Assembly (NCBI RefSeq): GCF_002158865.1
Contig: NZ_CP021455.1
Coordinates: 3,100,001 to 3,164,000 of the forward strand
Reading direction: 5' to 3'
Source of the DNA: Comamonas serinivorans
GTDB taxonomy: Bacteria; Pseudomonadota; Gammaproteobacteria; Burkholderiales; Burkholderiaceae_C
DNA: 64,000 nucleotides
Below are positions 17,285 to 25,867 of the stretch, piece after piece. Position 1 is the first letter of the stretch, and every line of letters starts with the position of its first letter. Under the pieces are notes generated by a model. That model was not told the origin of the DNA. It was given only the letters and a program-made list of their open reading frames with translations, and did no database searches. The position numbers were made by a program, and so were the translations under genes.

Positions 17285-18283
17285 ATGCCCCTTGTCCCGA
17301 CCTCCTCTTCCGTTGCTGCGGCGCCCGCCCTGCAGGTGCATCGCCTGCACGTGACGCTGGGCGGTGCGCGCCATGGGCGTGAGGTGATCCGCGACCTGGA
17401 CCTGGCACTGCCCGCAGGCCGCTGGACCGCCATGGTCGGCCCGAACGGCGCGGGCAAATCGACCCTGCTGGCCACCCTGGCCGGCCTGCGCCCCGCCCAG
17501 GGCGCCATCCACTGGCAGGGCCAGCCGCTGGCCGACTGGCCGGAGCGTGCGCGCGCGCGCCACCTGGTCTGGCTGGCGCAAGGCCAGGGCGGCGCCGAAG
17601 ACCTCACGGTGTGGGATGTGGCCATGCTGGGCCGCCTGCCGCACCAGCCTTGGCTGGCCCCGCCCAGCGCGGCCGACGAGCGCGCCGTGGCCCAGTCGCT
17701 GGCCGCCGTGGGCGCCCTTGCCTGGCGCGACCGCGCACTCAGCCAGCTGTCGGGTGGTGAACGCCAGCGCGTGCTGCTGGCCCGCGCCCTGGCCACCGAG
17801 GCCCAGGTGCTGCTGATGGACGAGCCGCTGGCCAACCTGGACCCCCCGCACCAGGCCGACTGGGTGCAGATCGTGCGCCGCCTGGTCGCCCAGGGCAAAA
17901 CCGTGGTCAGCGTGCTGCACGAGCTGAACATCGCCCTGCTGGCCGATGAGCTGGTCGTGCTGCGGCAGGGCCAACTGCGCCACCAGGGCCCGTGTGGCGA
18001 CGCCGACACCCACCGCGCGCTGGAGGCCGTGTTCGATCACCGCATCCGCGTGCAGACCGATCCCGGCCACGCCGGTGGACATGTCGTCAGCCTGCGGCTT
18101 TCGCCCGATGCCACGCCCGCGCCGGGTGGTCTGCCCCACGCGGACAGCCTGACGCCAGACCGCTTGCATCAGGACGGCCCGGCCAGGAACGGCCCGGCCA
18201 GGAAGGGCCCGGCCAGGAACGGCCCGGCCAGGAAGGGCCCGGCCAGGAGCGGCCCGACGCAGGAGGCGCTGCCCCGTGGCTGA
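17285..18283 (+). CDS. ABC transporter ATPase, BtuD/FecE type
   Basis: A 332-residue ATPase for corrinoid, heme or siderophore import. Walker A is GPNGAGKST (about residues 53-61), the signature is LSGGERQRVLLARAL (about 156-170), Walker B is VLLMDEPLANLD, and the switch His is in VSVLHELN. Because cobO, bluB and cbiB follow on the same strand, cobalamin is the likely substrate. No membrane permease or binding-protein gene is next to it, so it is an orphan within the window. The ATPase fold ends near residue 260. The last ~70 residues are Pro/Gly/Arg-rich and include five 15-base tandem repeats encoding GPARN/GPARK units, which is abnormal for this family. Confidence 0.82.
   Translation: MPLVPTSSSVAAAPALQVHRLHVTLGGARHGREVIRDLDLALPAGRWTAMVGPNGAGKSTLLATLAGLRPAQGAIHWQGQPLADWPERARARHLVWLAQGQGGAEDLTVWDVAMLGRLPHQPWLAPPSAADERAVAQSLAAVGALAWRDRALSQLSGGERQRVLLARALATEAQVLLMDEPLANLDPPHQADWVQIVRRLVAQGKTVVSVLHELNIALLADELVVLRQGQLRHQGPCGDADTHRALEAVFDHRIRVQTDPGHAGGHVVSLRLSPDATPAPGGLPHADSLTPDRLHQDGPARNGPARKGPARNGPARKGPARSGPTQEALPRG
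18176..18250 (+). repeat. 15-bp tandem repeat x5 in the ATPase 3' end
   Basis: Five consecutive units of GGCCCGGCCAGGAAC or GGCCCGGCCAGGAAG (last unit GGCCCGGCCAGGAGC), in frame, encoding GPARN, GPARK or GPARS. The third codon position alternates C and G regularly, suggesting duplication of a 30-base unit. Confidence 0.95.
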
Positions 18284-18488
18284 GCGACTTGCCACCGTCG
18301 CCCACCCGAAGCGCGCAAGCCCCTCGGCCCATCGGACCTGCCCAGACCCGGGCGCGCCAGCACAGCTGCGCCAACACGGCCGTCCCCGCGCCACGCCACC
18401 GGGCCGGCCTGCCGCAGCGTCAACACAGGCCCTCGAACACCCGCGGGCACGCCCGCCAAGCGGGCGCCAGTCAGCCCCACTTTTCACA

Positions 18489-18538
18489 CAGTATGCAGCC
18501 ATCCCCGATTCAATTTGAACGGCGAATCACCCATACTC
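18489..18538. repeat. GTAT/ATAC 50-bp element, copy 6
   Basis: Core 18491-18536 (46 bases), flanks CA and TC. Pairings GTATG/CATAC and GATTC/GAATC. It ends 31 bases before the cobO start. Confidence 0.75.
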
Positions 18539-18569
18539 CATTCACCAATTCTTTCCGACACAACACCCC

Positions 18570-19139
18570 ATGCAGATTGAAACGCCTCCCGTGGACCGCG
18601 ACGTGCCCAAGCCCGATGGCGAGCGCCGTGGCCTCATCCTGGTGAACACCGGCAACGGCAAAGGCAAGAGCACCGCGGCCTTCGGCCTGGCCCTGCGCGC
18701 CACTGGCCGGGGCAAGGCCGTGAAGATCTTCCAGTTCATGAAGGTGCCCACGGCCCGTTTTGGCGAACACCGCATGTTCGACAAGCTGGGCCTGCCCATC
18801 GTCGGCCTGGGCGACGGCTTCACCTGGAAGAGCCGCGACCTGGACCAGTCGGCCGAGCTGGCGCGCCACGGCTGGGAACAGGCCAAGGCCGCCATCCTGA
18901 GCGGCGAGTTCTTCCTCGTCGTGCTCGACGAAATCACCTACCCGCTGATCTACGGCTGGCTGCCGCTCGAGGAGGTGATCGCCACGCTGCACAGCCGGCC
19001 CAAGGACGTGCACGTCTGCCTGACGGGCCGCCGCTGCCCACAGGAGATCGTGGACATCGCCGACACCGTGACCGAGATGACGCTGGTCAAGCACGCCTTC
19101 AAGGCCGGCATCCCCGCGCAGCGCGGCATCGAGGATTGA
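18570..19139 (+). CDS. cobO: Cob(I)yrinic acid a,c-diamide adenosyltransferase
   Basis: A 189-residue CobO/BtuR-type corrinoid adenosyltransferase. It transfers the 5'-deoxyadenosyl group of ATP to the cobalt of reduced corrinoids. The P-loop [12 protein letters not shown] starts near residue 28, and the typical FMKVPT, DEITYPL and LTGRRCP segments follow. It is usable for both de novo synthesis and scavenging. It belongs to a co-directional group with the BtuD-like ATPase, bluB and cbiB, though the 286- and 165-base gaps on either side each hold a palindromic element. Confidence 0.94.
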   Translation: MQIETPPVDRDVPKPDGERRGLILVNTGNGKGKSTAAFGLALRATGRGKAVKIFQFMKVPTARFGEHRMFDKLGLPIVGLGDGFTWKSRDLDQSAELARHGWEQAKAAILSGEFFLVVLDEITYPLIYGWLPLEEVIATLHSRPKDVHVCLTGRRCPQEIVDIADTVTEMTLVKHAFKAGIPAQRGIED

Positions 19140-19160
19140 CACCATGCGACGGATCGCCTG

Positions 19161-19210
19161 GGGTATGCATGCATTTTCGATATCGAATCATCGGGTTTCG
19201 ACGGATACTG
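19161..19210. repeat. GTAT/ATAC 50-bp element, copy 7
   Basis: Core 19163-19208 (46 bases), flanks GG and TG. The interior is of the ATCG type, with the small palindrome TTCGATATCGAA. It starts 21 bases after the cobO stop. Confidence 0.7.
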
Positions 19211-19304
19211 TTCAGTTGATCACCCCGGCCACAGGCATGCCCGCACATCCCGCTCCGACGACCCGCGTGCGCATGACCCGCCCCGCCCAGCCGGCCCCTG
19301 CCCC

Positions 19305-20372
19305 ATGACCCTGAGCCCGCCCCCCAATCCGCAGGCCCCCGGTGCCGAGCCGGCCGCTGCGTCGCCCGACCCCGCGCAGGCGCCCAACGCACCCGGGGCT
19401 GGCGCCCACGCCTTCAGTGCCGCCGAGCGCGAGGCCGTGTACCGCGCCATCCACGAACGCCGCGACATGCGCCATTTCGCCGGCGGCCGGGTCGATGACG
19501 CCACCCTGCAGCGCCTGCTGACCGCTGCGCACCATGCCCCCAGCGTCGGCTTCATGCAGCCGTGGCGCTTCATCCGCGTGCGATCGCGCGAGCGGCGCGC
19601 AGCCATCCACGCCCTCGTCGAGCAGGAACGCGTGCTGACCGCACGCGCACTGGGCGAGCGCGAGGACGACTTCATGCGGCTCAAGGTCGAGGGCGTGCTG
19701 GAGTGCGCCGAGCTGCTGATCGTGGTGCTGCCCCCGGGCCGCGAGGCACACGTGTTTGGCCGCCGCACGCTGCCCGAAATGGACCTGGCCTCGGCCGCCT
19801 GCGCCATCCAGAACCTCTGGCTGGCCGCGCGCGCCGAAGGGCTGGGCATGGGCTGGGTCTCGCTGTTCGACCCGCAAGCCTTGTCCGAGCTGCTGGGCCT
19901 GCCCCCCGGCAGCCGCCCCATCGGCGTGCTGTGCCTGGGACCAGTGCCGGCCTTTTACGCCCAGCCCATGCTGGCCGAGGTGGGCTGGGCGCAGCGCCAG
20001 CCGCTGGCCGCGCTGTGCTTCGACGAGGGCTGGCCCCAGCCGCCTGACCCGTGTTCGCAATCCATGGCAACGGGCGATGTGGCCAATCGGGATGCGCCTG
20101 CGACAGGCGCTGCGCCCGCATCCGGGTGTGCGCCTGGGGCGGAGCCTGCCCCCGTGTCGGCGCCTGGGCGCACGCCGGCCGCTGCCCCGGCCTGCGCCCC
20201 GAAAGCCGACGCTGCAGGAACGGGCGACCGCCACCTGCGCGCGTCGGGCACATCGCCCACACCCACACCCGAGGCCATGCCAGCCCGCCCGGCGCCGACA
20301 AGCCCCACGCCTCGCCCGGTCGCAGCGGCTGCCAGTGGACCGACACCATCGCCCGACGGGAGCCCCGCATGA
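19305..20372 (+). CDS. bluB: 5,6-dimethylbenzimidazole synthase with long C-terminal tail
   Basis: BluB is a nitroreductase-fold flavoenzyme that cannibalises FMN to make the lower ligand of cobalamin. The core runs from about residue 40 (FSAAEREAVYRAI) to about 250, with ERRDMRHF, APSVGFMQPWRF and the final WPQPPD segment. It is flanked by a Pro/Ala-rich N-terminus of about 38 residues and a Pro/Ala/Thr-rich C-terminal tail of about 105 residues with no recognisable fold. Family members are usually 210-230 residues, so this one (355) is strongly extended. Its stop overlaps the cbiB start (ATGA). Confidence 0.9.
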   Translation: MTLSPPPNPQAPGAEPAAASPDPAQAPNAPGAGAHAFSAAEREAVYRAIHERRDMRHFAGGRVDDATLQRLLTAAHHAPSVGFMQPWRFIRVRSRERRAAIHALVEQERVLTARALGEREDDFMRLKVEGVLECAELLIVVLPPGREAHVFGRRTLPEMDLASAACAIQNLWLAARAEGLGMGWVSLFDPQALSELLGLPPGSRPIGVLCLGPVPAFYAQPMLAEVGWAQRQPLAALCFDEGWPQPPDPCSQSMATGDVANRDAPATGAAPASGCAPGAEPAPVSAPGRTPAAAPACAPKADAAGTGDRHLRASGTSPTPTPEAMPARPAPTSPTPRPVAAAASGPTPSPDGSPA

Positions 20373-21520
20373 GCGCCGCCACCGACACCGCGCCGCTGCA
20401 CCCCGTCGCCTGGCCCACGTTCGGCGGCGAGGGCTGGTGGCCGCTGGCCCCGCACGGCCAAGGCCACGACGCCTGGTCCTGGCTGCCGACCTGGGCCGAG
20501 CTGGGCGCGGCCGCCAGCTCGCCGGCCCTGCCGGTGAACGCGTCCTGGGCGCTGCTGCTCGCTTGCGTGCCGGCCCTGGCGCTGCTGATCGACCGCATGC
20601 TGGGCGAGCCCGGCCTGCGCTGGCACCCCGTGGTCTGGATGGGCCACTACCTGGCCGCGTTGGGCCGGCGCATCGCGCCCGAAGCGGCCCATCCGGCCGA
20701 CCTGTTCCAGAACCGGACCCAGCCCACCGCCAAACCCTTTGTGCTGGGCGCGCTGGCCTGGTGCGGCGGCGCGCTGCTGGTGATGGCCGTGGCCGCCGGG
20801 CTGCAGGCGCTGGCCCTGCACCTGCCGATTGCCGGCGCGGTGCTGGTGCTGGCCCTGCTGCTCAAGCCCCTGCTGGCCTGGGCCATGCTGCACGACGAAG
20901 TGCTGGCCGTCGAAACAGCGCTGGGCCAGTCGCTGCAAGCGGGGCGCGAGCAACTGTCGCGCCTGGTCAGCCGCGACACCAGCATGCTGGACGAAGCCAC
21001 GGTGCGCGAATCGGCCATCGAAACCCTGGCCGAGAACCTCTGCGACTCGCTGGTCGCGCCCTTGTTCTGGTTTGCGCTGCTGGGCCTGCCGGGCGCGGCG
21101 CTGTACCGCTTTGCCAACACCGCCGACGCCATGTGGGGCTACCCCGGGGCGCGCGGCGGGCGCAACTGGGCCTGGGCCGGCAAGTGGGCCGCCCGCGCCG
21201 ACGACGTGCTGAGCTGGCTGCCGGCGCGCATCACGGCCGGGTTGCTGATGCTGGGCGCGCCCGGGCTGCTGTGGCGCGCCCTACCCGGCGAAGCCGCCAA
21301 GACGCCCTCGCCCAACGGCGGCTGGACCATGGGCGCCATGGCCCTGCGGCTGGGCGTGCGCCTGCACAAGCCCGGCGCCTATGCCCTGCACGACCAGGCC
21401 CCGCCGCCCCAGGCCGTGCACACCCTGCTGGCCGCCCGCCGCGCCGGCCTGGCCTGCGCGCTGGCCACCGCGCTGGCCAGCGCCTGTGTGCTGCTGCAGC
21501 TGGTTGGCGGGGGTGCCTGA
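20369..21520 (+). CDS. cbiB: Adenosylcobinamide-phosphate synthase CbiB/CobD
   Basis: A 383-residue membrane protein of the CbiB/CobD family, which attaches the aminopropanol(-phosphate) arm to adenosylcobyric acid. Family signatures are HPVVWMG, the DTSMLDEATVRESAIETLAEN region and the YRFANTADAMWGY block. The N-terminal ~60 residues before ALLIDRMLGEP are longer than usual. It starts by ATGA overlap with bluB, so the two are translationally coupled. The cobalamin run stops here and the next DNA is a decayed gene fragment; the remaining cob genes must be elsewhere if the pathway is complete. Confidence 0.92.
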   Translation: MSAATDTAPLHPVAWPTFGGEGWWPLAPHGQGHDAWSWLPTWAELGAAASSPALPVNASWALLLACVPALALLIDRMLGEPGLRWHPVVWMGHYLAALGRRIAPEAAHPADLFQNRTQPTAKPFVLGALAWCGGALLVMAVAAGLQALALHLPIAGAVLVLALLLKPLLAWAMLHDEVLAVETALGQSLQAGREQLSRLVSRDTSMLDEATVRESAIETLAENLCDSLVAPLFWFALLGLPGAALYRFANTADAMWGYPGARGGRNWAWAGKWAARADDVLSWLPARITAGLLMLGAPGLLWRALPGEAAKTPSPNGGWTMGAMALRLGVRLHKPGAYALHDQAPPPQAVHTLLAARRAGLACALATALASACVLLQLVGGGA

Positions 21521-21527
21521 TCGTCCA

Positions 21528-21672
21528 GGTCTGCACGCCGCCTTGCCTCCCGCTCTGGTCGATCACGTCGTGGGCACGGGGGATGCCGCCGGCCACCACG
21601 CGCGATCTCGGTCCAGGGGCCGCCGACGTCATCTCGAACGCCGGTCTCGCCGCTCAGGGCTCAAGGGCAGGC
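21528..21672 (-). pseudogene. Fragment of an IPTL-CTERM protein gene (paralogue of 55148-55825)
   Basis: On the minus strand this encodes VGGPWTE, then after a frame change VVAGGIP-AH-VIDQ-GRQGG-QTWT. It matches the middle of the intact protein at 55148-55825 at roughly 85% nucleotide identity over about 105 bases by eye. A 2-base deletion after GAGATC breaks the frame, and the rest of the gene, including the sorting tail, is missing. It is a decayed duplicate. Confidence 0.8.
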
Positions 21673-21727
21673 ACGCTGGTTTGACTGGGCCGGGTCTGTG
21701 CTGATGGCAGCCTGACGAGGACGATGC

Positions 21728-21776
21728 GGGTATAGCCCCCACCCGTCATGGCATCAACGAGAATGAGTGGATACCC
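21728..21776. repeat. GTAT/ATAC element, copy 8 (one base short)
   Basis: Core 21730-21774, 45 bases instead of 46; flanks GG and CC. Pairings CCAC/GTGG and TCAT/ATGA. The stretch to 22077 holds nothing else I recognise. Confidence 0.7.
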
Positions 21777-22077
21777 TGTTTTCCTCGATGCACCTGCGGC
21801 GGCTTTGTCCGTGATGGCGGCGGCCTGGGCCTCGGCCGCTGGCCCAGCGCACCACAGACGACGACAGGAACCACAGCGCTTGTGCGAGGCCACACAAGCC
21901 GCCCCATTCCCTCGCCAGGCTTGTTCGTGTTGACGGTCGCCCTGGCGCGACGCACGGGCGAGCGCCAGCGCGCGCCCAGGGGGCCTTTGAGCAGCTGGGG
22001 CTGATCCGCACCGTCACGGTTCGCGGGCCTCAGCAAGCCGTTCTGGGCAAGCGGCGCGCAGCCACCCGCCCGCGTGC

Positions 22078-22383
22078 TCACACCGGGCCGGCAGCGCCCT
22101 TCTTGCCCTGGCGGGCCTGCACCTGTGACCGCAAGGCGGCATGCAGGTCGGGCGGCAGAAAGCGCATGGCGAGCTTGAGCAGGAAGAACGCGATCAAGCC
22201 GTCATCCAGCCAGCCCAGCACGGGGATCAGGTCCGACACCAGGTCCACCGGGCTGACCACGTAGAGCACCGCGAGCACCGCCACCAGCTTGCTCGCCCAA
22301 GGCGCGCGCGGATCGCGCAGCATGGCCCAGATGAGCCTGCCTTCGGTGCGCAGCAGCGCAAACAGCCGTCCCAAACGCCACAT
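22078..22383 (-). CDS. YkvA/DUF1232 family membrane protein
   Basis: A 101-residue protein with the DUF1232 signature YVVSPVDLVSDLIPVLGWLDD between two hydrophobic helices, and a basic C-terminus. The family is widespread and of unknown function; the segment resembles a membrane hairpin. The ATG at 22383 gives a compact N-terminus (MWRLGRLFALLRTEG). No operon partner is obvious. Confidence 0.85.
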   Translation of the reverse strand: MWRLGRLFALLRTEGRLIWAMLRDPRAPWASKLVAVLAVLYVVSPVDLVSDLIPVLGWLDDGLIAFFLLKLAMRFLPPDLHAALRSQVQARQGKKGAAGPV

Positions 22384-22648
22384 CGCGAAGTCCTTTCAAA
22401 ACCAACCCGGCATGCGCCGAACCCAGCAGGGCCGCACATGATGACGCAGCCGCGAAGTTCAAGGGGCGCGCAAGGGATAGTCTGGTCCGCGTGGGTCCGC
22501 CTGTCGATCCGCTGCGGTGCAGCGCACCAGCCACCGCGCCATGGTTCAAGACGGCTTGCCGCGAGCCCAACCCGACTGGCGCATGGCCGAGAGCCGGTGC
22601 GCCGAACGGTGCGGTCATGCGGCTCCGAGAGCACGGCAGACGCTGCGT

Positions 22649-22906
22649 TCACGCCCATGGGTTGTGCGGCGCGGAGCGCGCGTCGCCCCAACGGGTCTGC
22701 ACAGCTTGCGCCGGCATGTTGGCGTTGATGAGCGCCATCAGCAAGCCGAAGAACGCCAGGAACACCAGGCCCGCGGTGCCCAGCGCCTGCGAGTTGAAAA
22801 CGCTGATCAGGATGGCGAAGAAGCTCAGGAAGAACACCACGTAGGCGTCTCGCCGCCCACGCCCGTCAAGCCACGCGTGCGGAGCAACCCCATCGTGAAC
22901 GGCCAC
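22649..22906 (-). CDS. Putative small membrane protein, unknown
   Basis: I do not recognise it. The minus-strand frame encodes about 85 residues with two hydrophobic segments (YVVFFLSFFAILISVF and LVFLAFFGLLMALI) followed by a polar tail containing VQTRWG. Codon use is strongly G/C-ending and coding-like between 22690 and 22860. The start is uncertain: no ATG is in frame close upstream, and the GTG at 22906 is the best candidate. It runs divergently from coaBC with about 58 bases between starts. It could also be the remnant of a longer gene. Confidence 0.45.
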   Translation of the reverse strand: MAVHDGVAPHAWLDGRGRRDAYVVFFLSFFAILISVFNSQALGTAGLVFLAFFGLLMALINANMPAQAVQTRWGDARSAPHNPWA

Positions 22907-22964
22907 GGCGCATGTCGCGTTCGCGCCTGGGCGCGCCCCGGGGGCCTCTGCTACATTGCGCGCC

Positions 22965-24179
22965 ATGACGGATCTGGCAGGCAAACACATCGTGTTGGGG
23001 TTGACGGGCGGCGCGGCCTGTTTCAAGGCGGCGGCCCTGTGTCGGCTGCTGACCAAGGCAGGCGCGACGGTGCAGGTGGTGATGACCGAAGCGGCCGAGC
23101 AGTTCATCACCGCGACCACCATGCAGGCGCTGTCGGGCCGCACGGTCTACACCTCGCAGTGGGACGCGCGCGAGCCCAACGCCATGGCGCACATCAACCT
23201 CTCGCGCGAGGCCGACGCCATCCTCATCGCGCCCACCAGCGCCAATTTCATCGCCCGCCTGGCCCAGGGCCGCTGCGACGAGCTGCTGTCGCTGCTGTGC
23301 GTGGCGCGACCGGCGCACCGCGTGCCGCTGCTGCTGGCGCCGTCCATGAACCGCGAGATGTGGGCGTTCCCGGCCACCCAGCGCAACCTGAAACAGGTGG
23401 TGGCCGACGGTGCACGGGTGCTGGGCGTGAACGCCGGCGACCAGGCCTGCGGCGAGGTCGGCGATGGCCGCATGCTCGAACCCGAAGAGCTGCTGCAGGA
23501 CCTGGTGGCCGCGCTCACCCCGCAAACCCTGGCCGGCAAACGCCTGCTGATCACGGCTGGCCCCACCTACGAGGCCATCGACCCCGTGCGCGGCATCACC
23601 AACCGGTCCAGCGGCAAGATGGGCTTTGCCATCGCGCGCGCCGCACGCGAGGCCGGCGCCCAGGTCACGCTGGTGGCCGGCCCTGTCAACCTGACCACGC
23701 CCCACGGCGTGAGCCGCCTCAACGTGACCTCGGCGCGCGACATGCTGACCGCTGTGCAGGCCCAGGTCGATGCGGCGGACCTGTTCATCGCCACCGCGGC
23801 CGTGGCCGACTGGCGCCCCGCCAACGCCGCCGACCAGAAGATCAAGAAGGACGGCTCGGGCCAGGTGCCCGAGCTGGCCTTCGTCGAAAACCCCGACATC
23901 CTCGCGACCGTGGCCCACTCGCCGCGCGCCCAGTCCGGCGCGCTGTACTGCGTGGGCTTTGCCGCCGAAAGCCAGGACCTGCTGGCCAACGCCCAAACCA
24001 AACGCGCCCGCAAGCAGGTGCCGCTGCTCGTCGGCAACATCGGCCCGCAGACCTTCGGCCTGGACGACAACGCGCTGCTGCTGGTCGACGCCCACGGCCA
24101 CACCGAGCTGCCACGCGCCGACAAGCTCACGCTGGCGCGCCAGCTGGTGGCCGAGGTGGCCAGGCGGCTGGCGGCCTGA
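22965..24179 (+). CDS. coaBC: Bifunctional CoaBC (phosphopantothenoylcysteine synthase/decarboxylase)
   Basis: A 404-residue fusion making 4'-phosphopantetheine for coenzyme A. The N-terminal CoaC flavoprotein half (about 1-185) has the GLTGGAACFKA start, AHINLSREAD with the active-site His, PSMNREMW (usually PAMN), and the cysteine loop QACGEVGDGRM. The C-terminal CoaB ligase half begins near LLITAGPTYEAIDPVR, with SSGKMGFAIA and the dimer/CTP segment AAVADWRP. The ATG at 22965 fits the family start. In many proteobacteria dut follows directly; here a GST gene and a decayed urease fragment lie between. Confidence 0.95.
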   Translation: MTDLAGKHIVLGLTGGAACFKAAALCRLLTKAGATVQVVMTEAAEQFITATTMQALSGRTVYTSQWDAREPNAMAHINLSREADAILIAPTSANFIARLAQGRCDELLSLLCVARPAHRVPLLLAPSMNREMWAFPATQRNLKQVVADGARVLGVNAGDQACGEVGDGRMLEPEELLQDLVAALTPQTLAGKRLLITAGPTYEAIDPVRGITNRSSGKMGFAIARAAREAGAQVTLVAGPVNLTTPHGVSRLNVTSARDMLTAVQAQVDAADLFIATAAVADWRPANAADQKIKKDGSGQVPELAFVENPDILATVAHSPRAQSGALYCVGFAAESQDLLANAQTKRARKQVPLLVGNIGPQTFGLDDNALLLVDAHGHTELPRADKLTLARQLVAEVARRLAA

Positions 24180-24578
24180 AGTGCCTGGAGCGCCTGACGC
24201 CACCCGACGCGCTGACGACCGGCGAGGACGCGGTTGATGCCGCCGGGCGGGCATGGCCGGCCTCCAGCGTCACCCGCACGCCCCGCATCGGCAGGCGCCG
24301 GGTTGCCCTCAGATCATGGCGTGCGCAAGAGGATCGGGTGGCCAGCGCGCGACGGCTTCGCTGGCTGGCGGCTATCCGATGAGCGGATACGAGGATCCAA
24401 CGTCAAAGCAGTATCCCACTCTTGCCGTTGACAACATAACGGCAACCCCGTGATACTGCCACACTCATCGCCACAGAGTCAGCCAGGTGCAGGCTGCCGC
24501 CCGCCAGTGCCGCCCCACGCAGCCAGCGCCGATGCGCGACAGCCGTCAGCCACCGGCCGGCGTTCCGAGGAGCCCCCC
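24180..24578. other. Intergenic, no gene seen
   Basis: About 400 bases between coaBC and the GST gene. Apart from the palindromic element at 24409-24458 and a GAGG-AG ribosome site before 24579, I see nothing. Confidence 0.5.
24409..24458. repeat. GTAT/ATAC 50-bp element, copy 9
   Basis: Core 24411-24456 (46 bases), flanks CA and TG. Good inner stem TTGCCGTT/AACGGCAA plus CAC/GTG. Confidence 0.85.
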
Positions 24579-25337
24579 ATGTTGATCATCGGCAACCACA
24601 TCTCGCCCTATGCCCGCAAGGTGCTGATCGCGCTCGCCATCAAGGGCATCGCCTTCGAACTCGATCCCGTGGTGCCCTACTTCGGCAACGACGCCTTCAC
24701 GCGGCTGAGCCCGCTGCGCCGCATCCCGGTGCTGGTCGATGGCGACTTCGTGCTCAACGACTCCACCGTCATCTGCGAATACCTGGACGAGGCCTACCCC
24801 GAGCCGCCGCTGCTGCCCGCAACGCCGCGCGACCGGGCCCAGGCGCGCTGGATCGAGGAGTACTGCGACAGCCGCATGGGCGAGTCCATCGTCTGGAAGC
24901 TGTTCTTCCAGCGCGTCATCGGCCCCTTCGTCTGGAAGCAGCCGACCGACGAGGCGCTGGTGGCCCAGGCCCTGGACCACGACCTGCCCGCCATCCTCGA
25001 CTGGCTCGAGGGCGTGGCGCCCGCCAGCGGCTTCCTGTTCGGCGAGGCGCCCCTGATGGCCGACATCACCCCGGCCTGCTTCCTGCGCAATGCGGCCATG
25101 GCCGGCTGGACCGTGGACGCCGGGCGCTGGCCGCGGTCGGCCGCCTGGATCGCCCGCGTGTGGGCCACGCCGGCCTTCGCCGCCACGCTGCCACTCGAGC
25201 ACATCCAGCGCACCACACCGCGCCGCGACCTGCGCGCTGCCTTGAGCGCAGCCGGCGTGTGCATCGCCAGCGTGAGCCACGACGACCGCACCCCGCGGCG
25301 CGGCGTGCTGACCAGCGGCGCCATCCTGGCGCCTTGA
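24579..25337 (+). CDS. Glutathione S-transferase family protein
   Basis: A 252-residue protein with an N-terminal thioredoxin-like GST domain (ISPYARKVLIAL, then RRIPVLVDGDFVLNDSTVICEYLDE with the cis-Pro and the Ser/Thr glutathione-binding turn). An all-helical C-terminal domain starts near residue 90. Such enzymes conjugate glutathione or act as thiol oxidoreductases; the subclass and substrate are unclear. The last ~25 residues after ALSAAGVC are not family-like. The ATG at 24579 has a good ribosome site (GAGGAG). Confidence 0.85.
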   Translation: MLIIGNHISPYARKVLIALAIKGIAFELDPVVPYFGNDAFTRLSPLRRIPVLVDGDFVLNDSTVICEYLDEAYPEPPLLPATPRDRAQARWIEEYCDSRMGESIVWKLFFQRVIGPFVWKQPTDEALVAQALDHDLPAILDWLEGVAPASGFLFGEAPLMADITPACFLRNAAMAGWTVDAGRWPRSAAWIARVWATPAFAATLPLEHIQRTTPRRDLRAALSAAGVCIASVSHDDRTPRRGVLTSGAILAP

Positions 25338-25536
25338 TCACTGAGCATTGACTACTGGGTCGATTGGTCGACTCGGCTGCCTCAGCCGGCCTGGCCACGA
25401 CGCGCTGCAAGAACGGCACCAGCGACCACCCGCAACGGTTCATGCCCAACCAAGCCGTTGCAGGTCGAGCCCATGGCGCGCTGCGGATCGATCGGTTGAT
25501 CGGGTCTGCACGGATTCGCCGATTTCAGCGCATCTG

Positions 25537-25692
25537 GTCGAGCGCACCAAGGCCTGGGGGCATGCGGCTGGACATCGCCGCCGGCACCGCCGTGCGTTTC
25601 GAGCCTGGCGAAACCCGCGAGGTGACGCGGGTGACCTTGGGTGGCAACGCCGAGGTCTACGGCTTCAGCCGCCTGGCCCAGCGCGCCACGAC
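25537..25692 (+). pseudogene. Decayed fragment of urease beta subunit gene (ureB-like)
   Basis: The frame from 25562 encodes [20 protein letters not shown] and continues to about [12 protein letters not shown], the conserved C-terminal block of urease beta subunits. Just upstream, in a different frame, VERTKAWG fits the residues that normally precede it, indicating a frameshift. The rest of the gene and any ureA or ureC neighbour are absent. Confidence 0.7.
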
Positions 25693-25792
25693 CGACGACC
25701 CCAGCAGCGGCCCGTCAGGGTCGACGTTGCCGGCTCTGAGCATGAACCGCCTGGGCTCTGCACCGAGCCCCTCCACCGCTTCAGACAGGTCT

Positions 25793-25842
25793 GGGTATGC
25801 CGCCTTGTTCATTCAACAACCAACGGGGCTTGAGGCATACTT
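25793..25842. repeat. GTAT/ATAC 50-bp element, copy 10
   Basis: Core 25795-25840 (46 bases), flanks GG and TT. Terminal pairing GTATGCC/GGCATAC and inner TTGTT/AACAA. It ends 25 bases before the dut start codon. Confidence 0.8.
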
Positions 25843-25867
25843 CGCCATTTTTTCAGACACACCTCCC

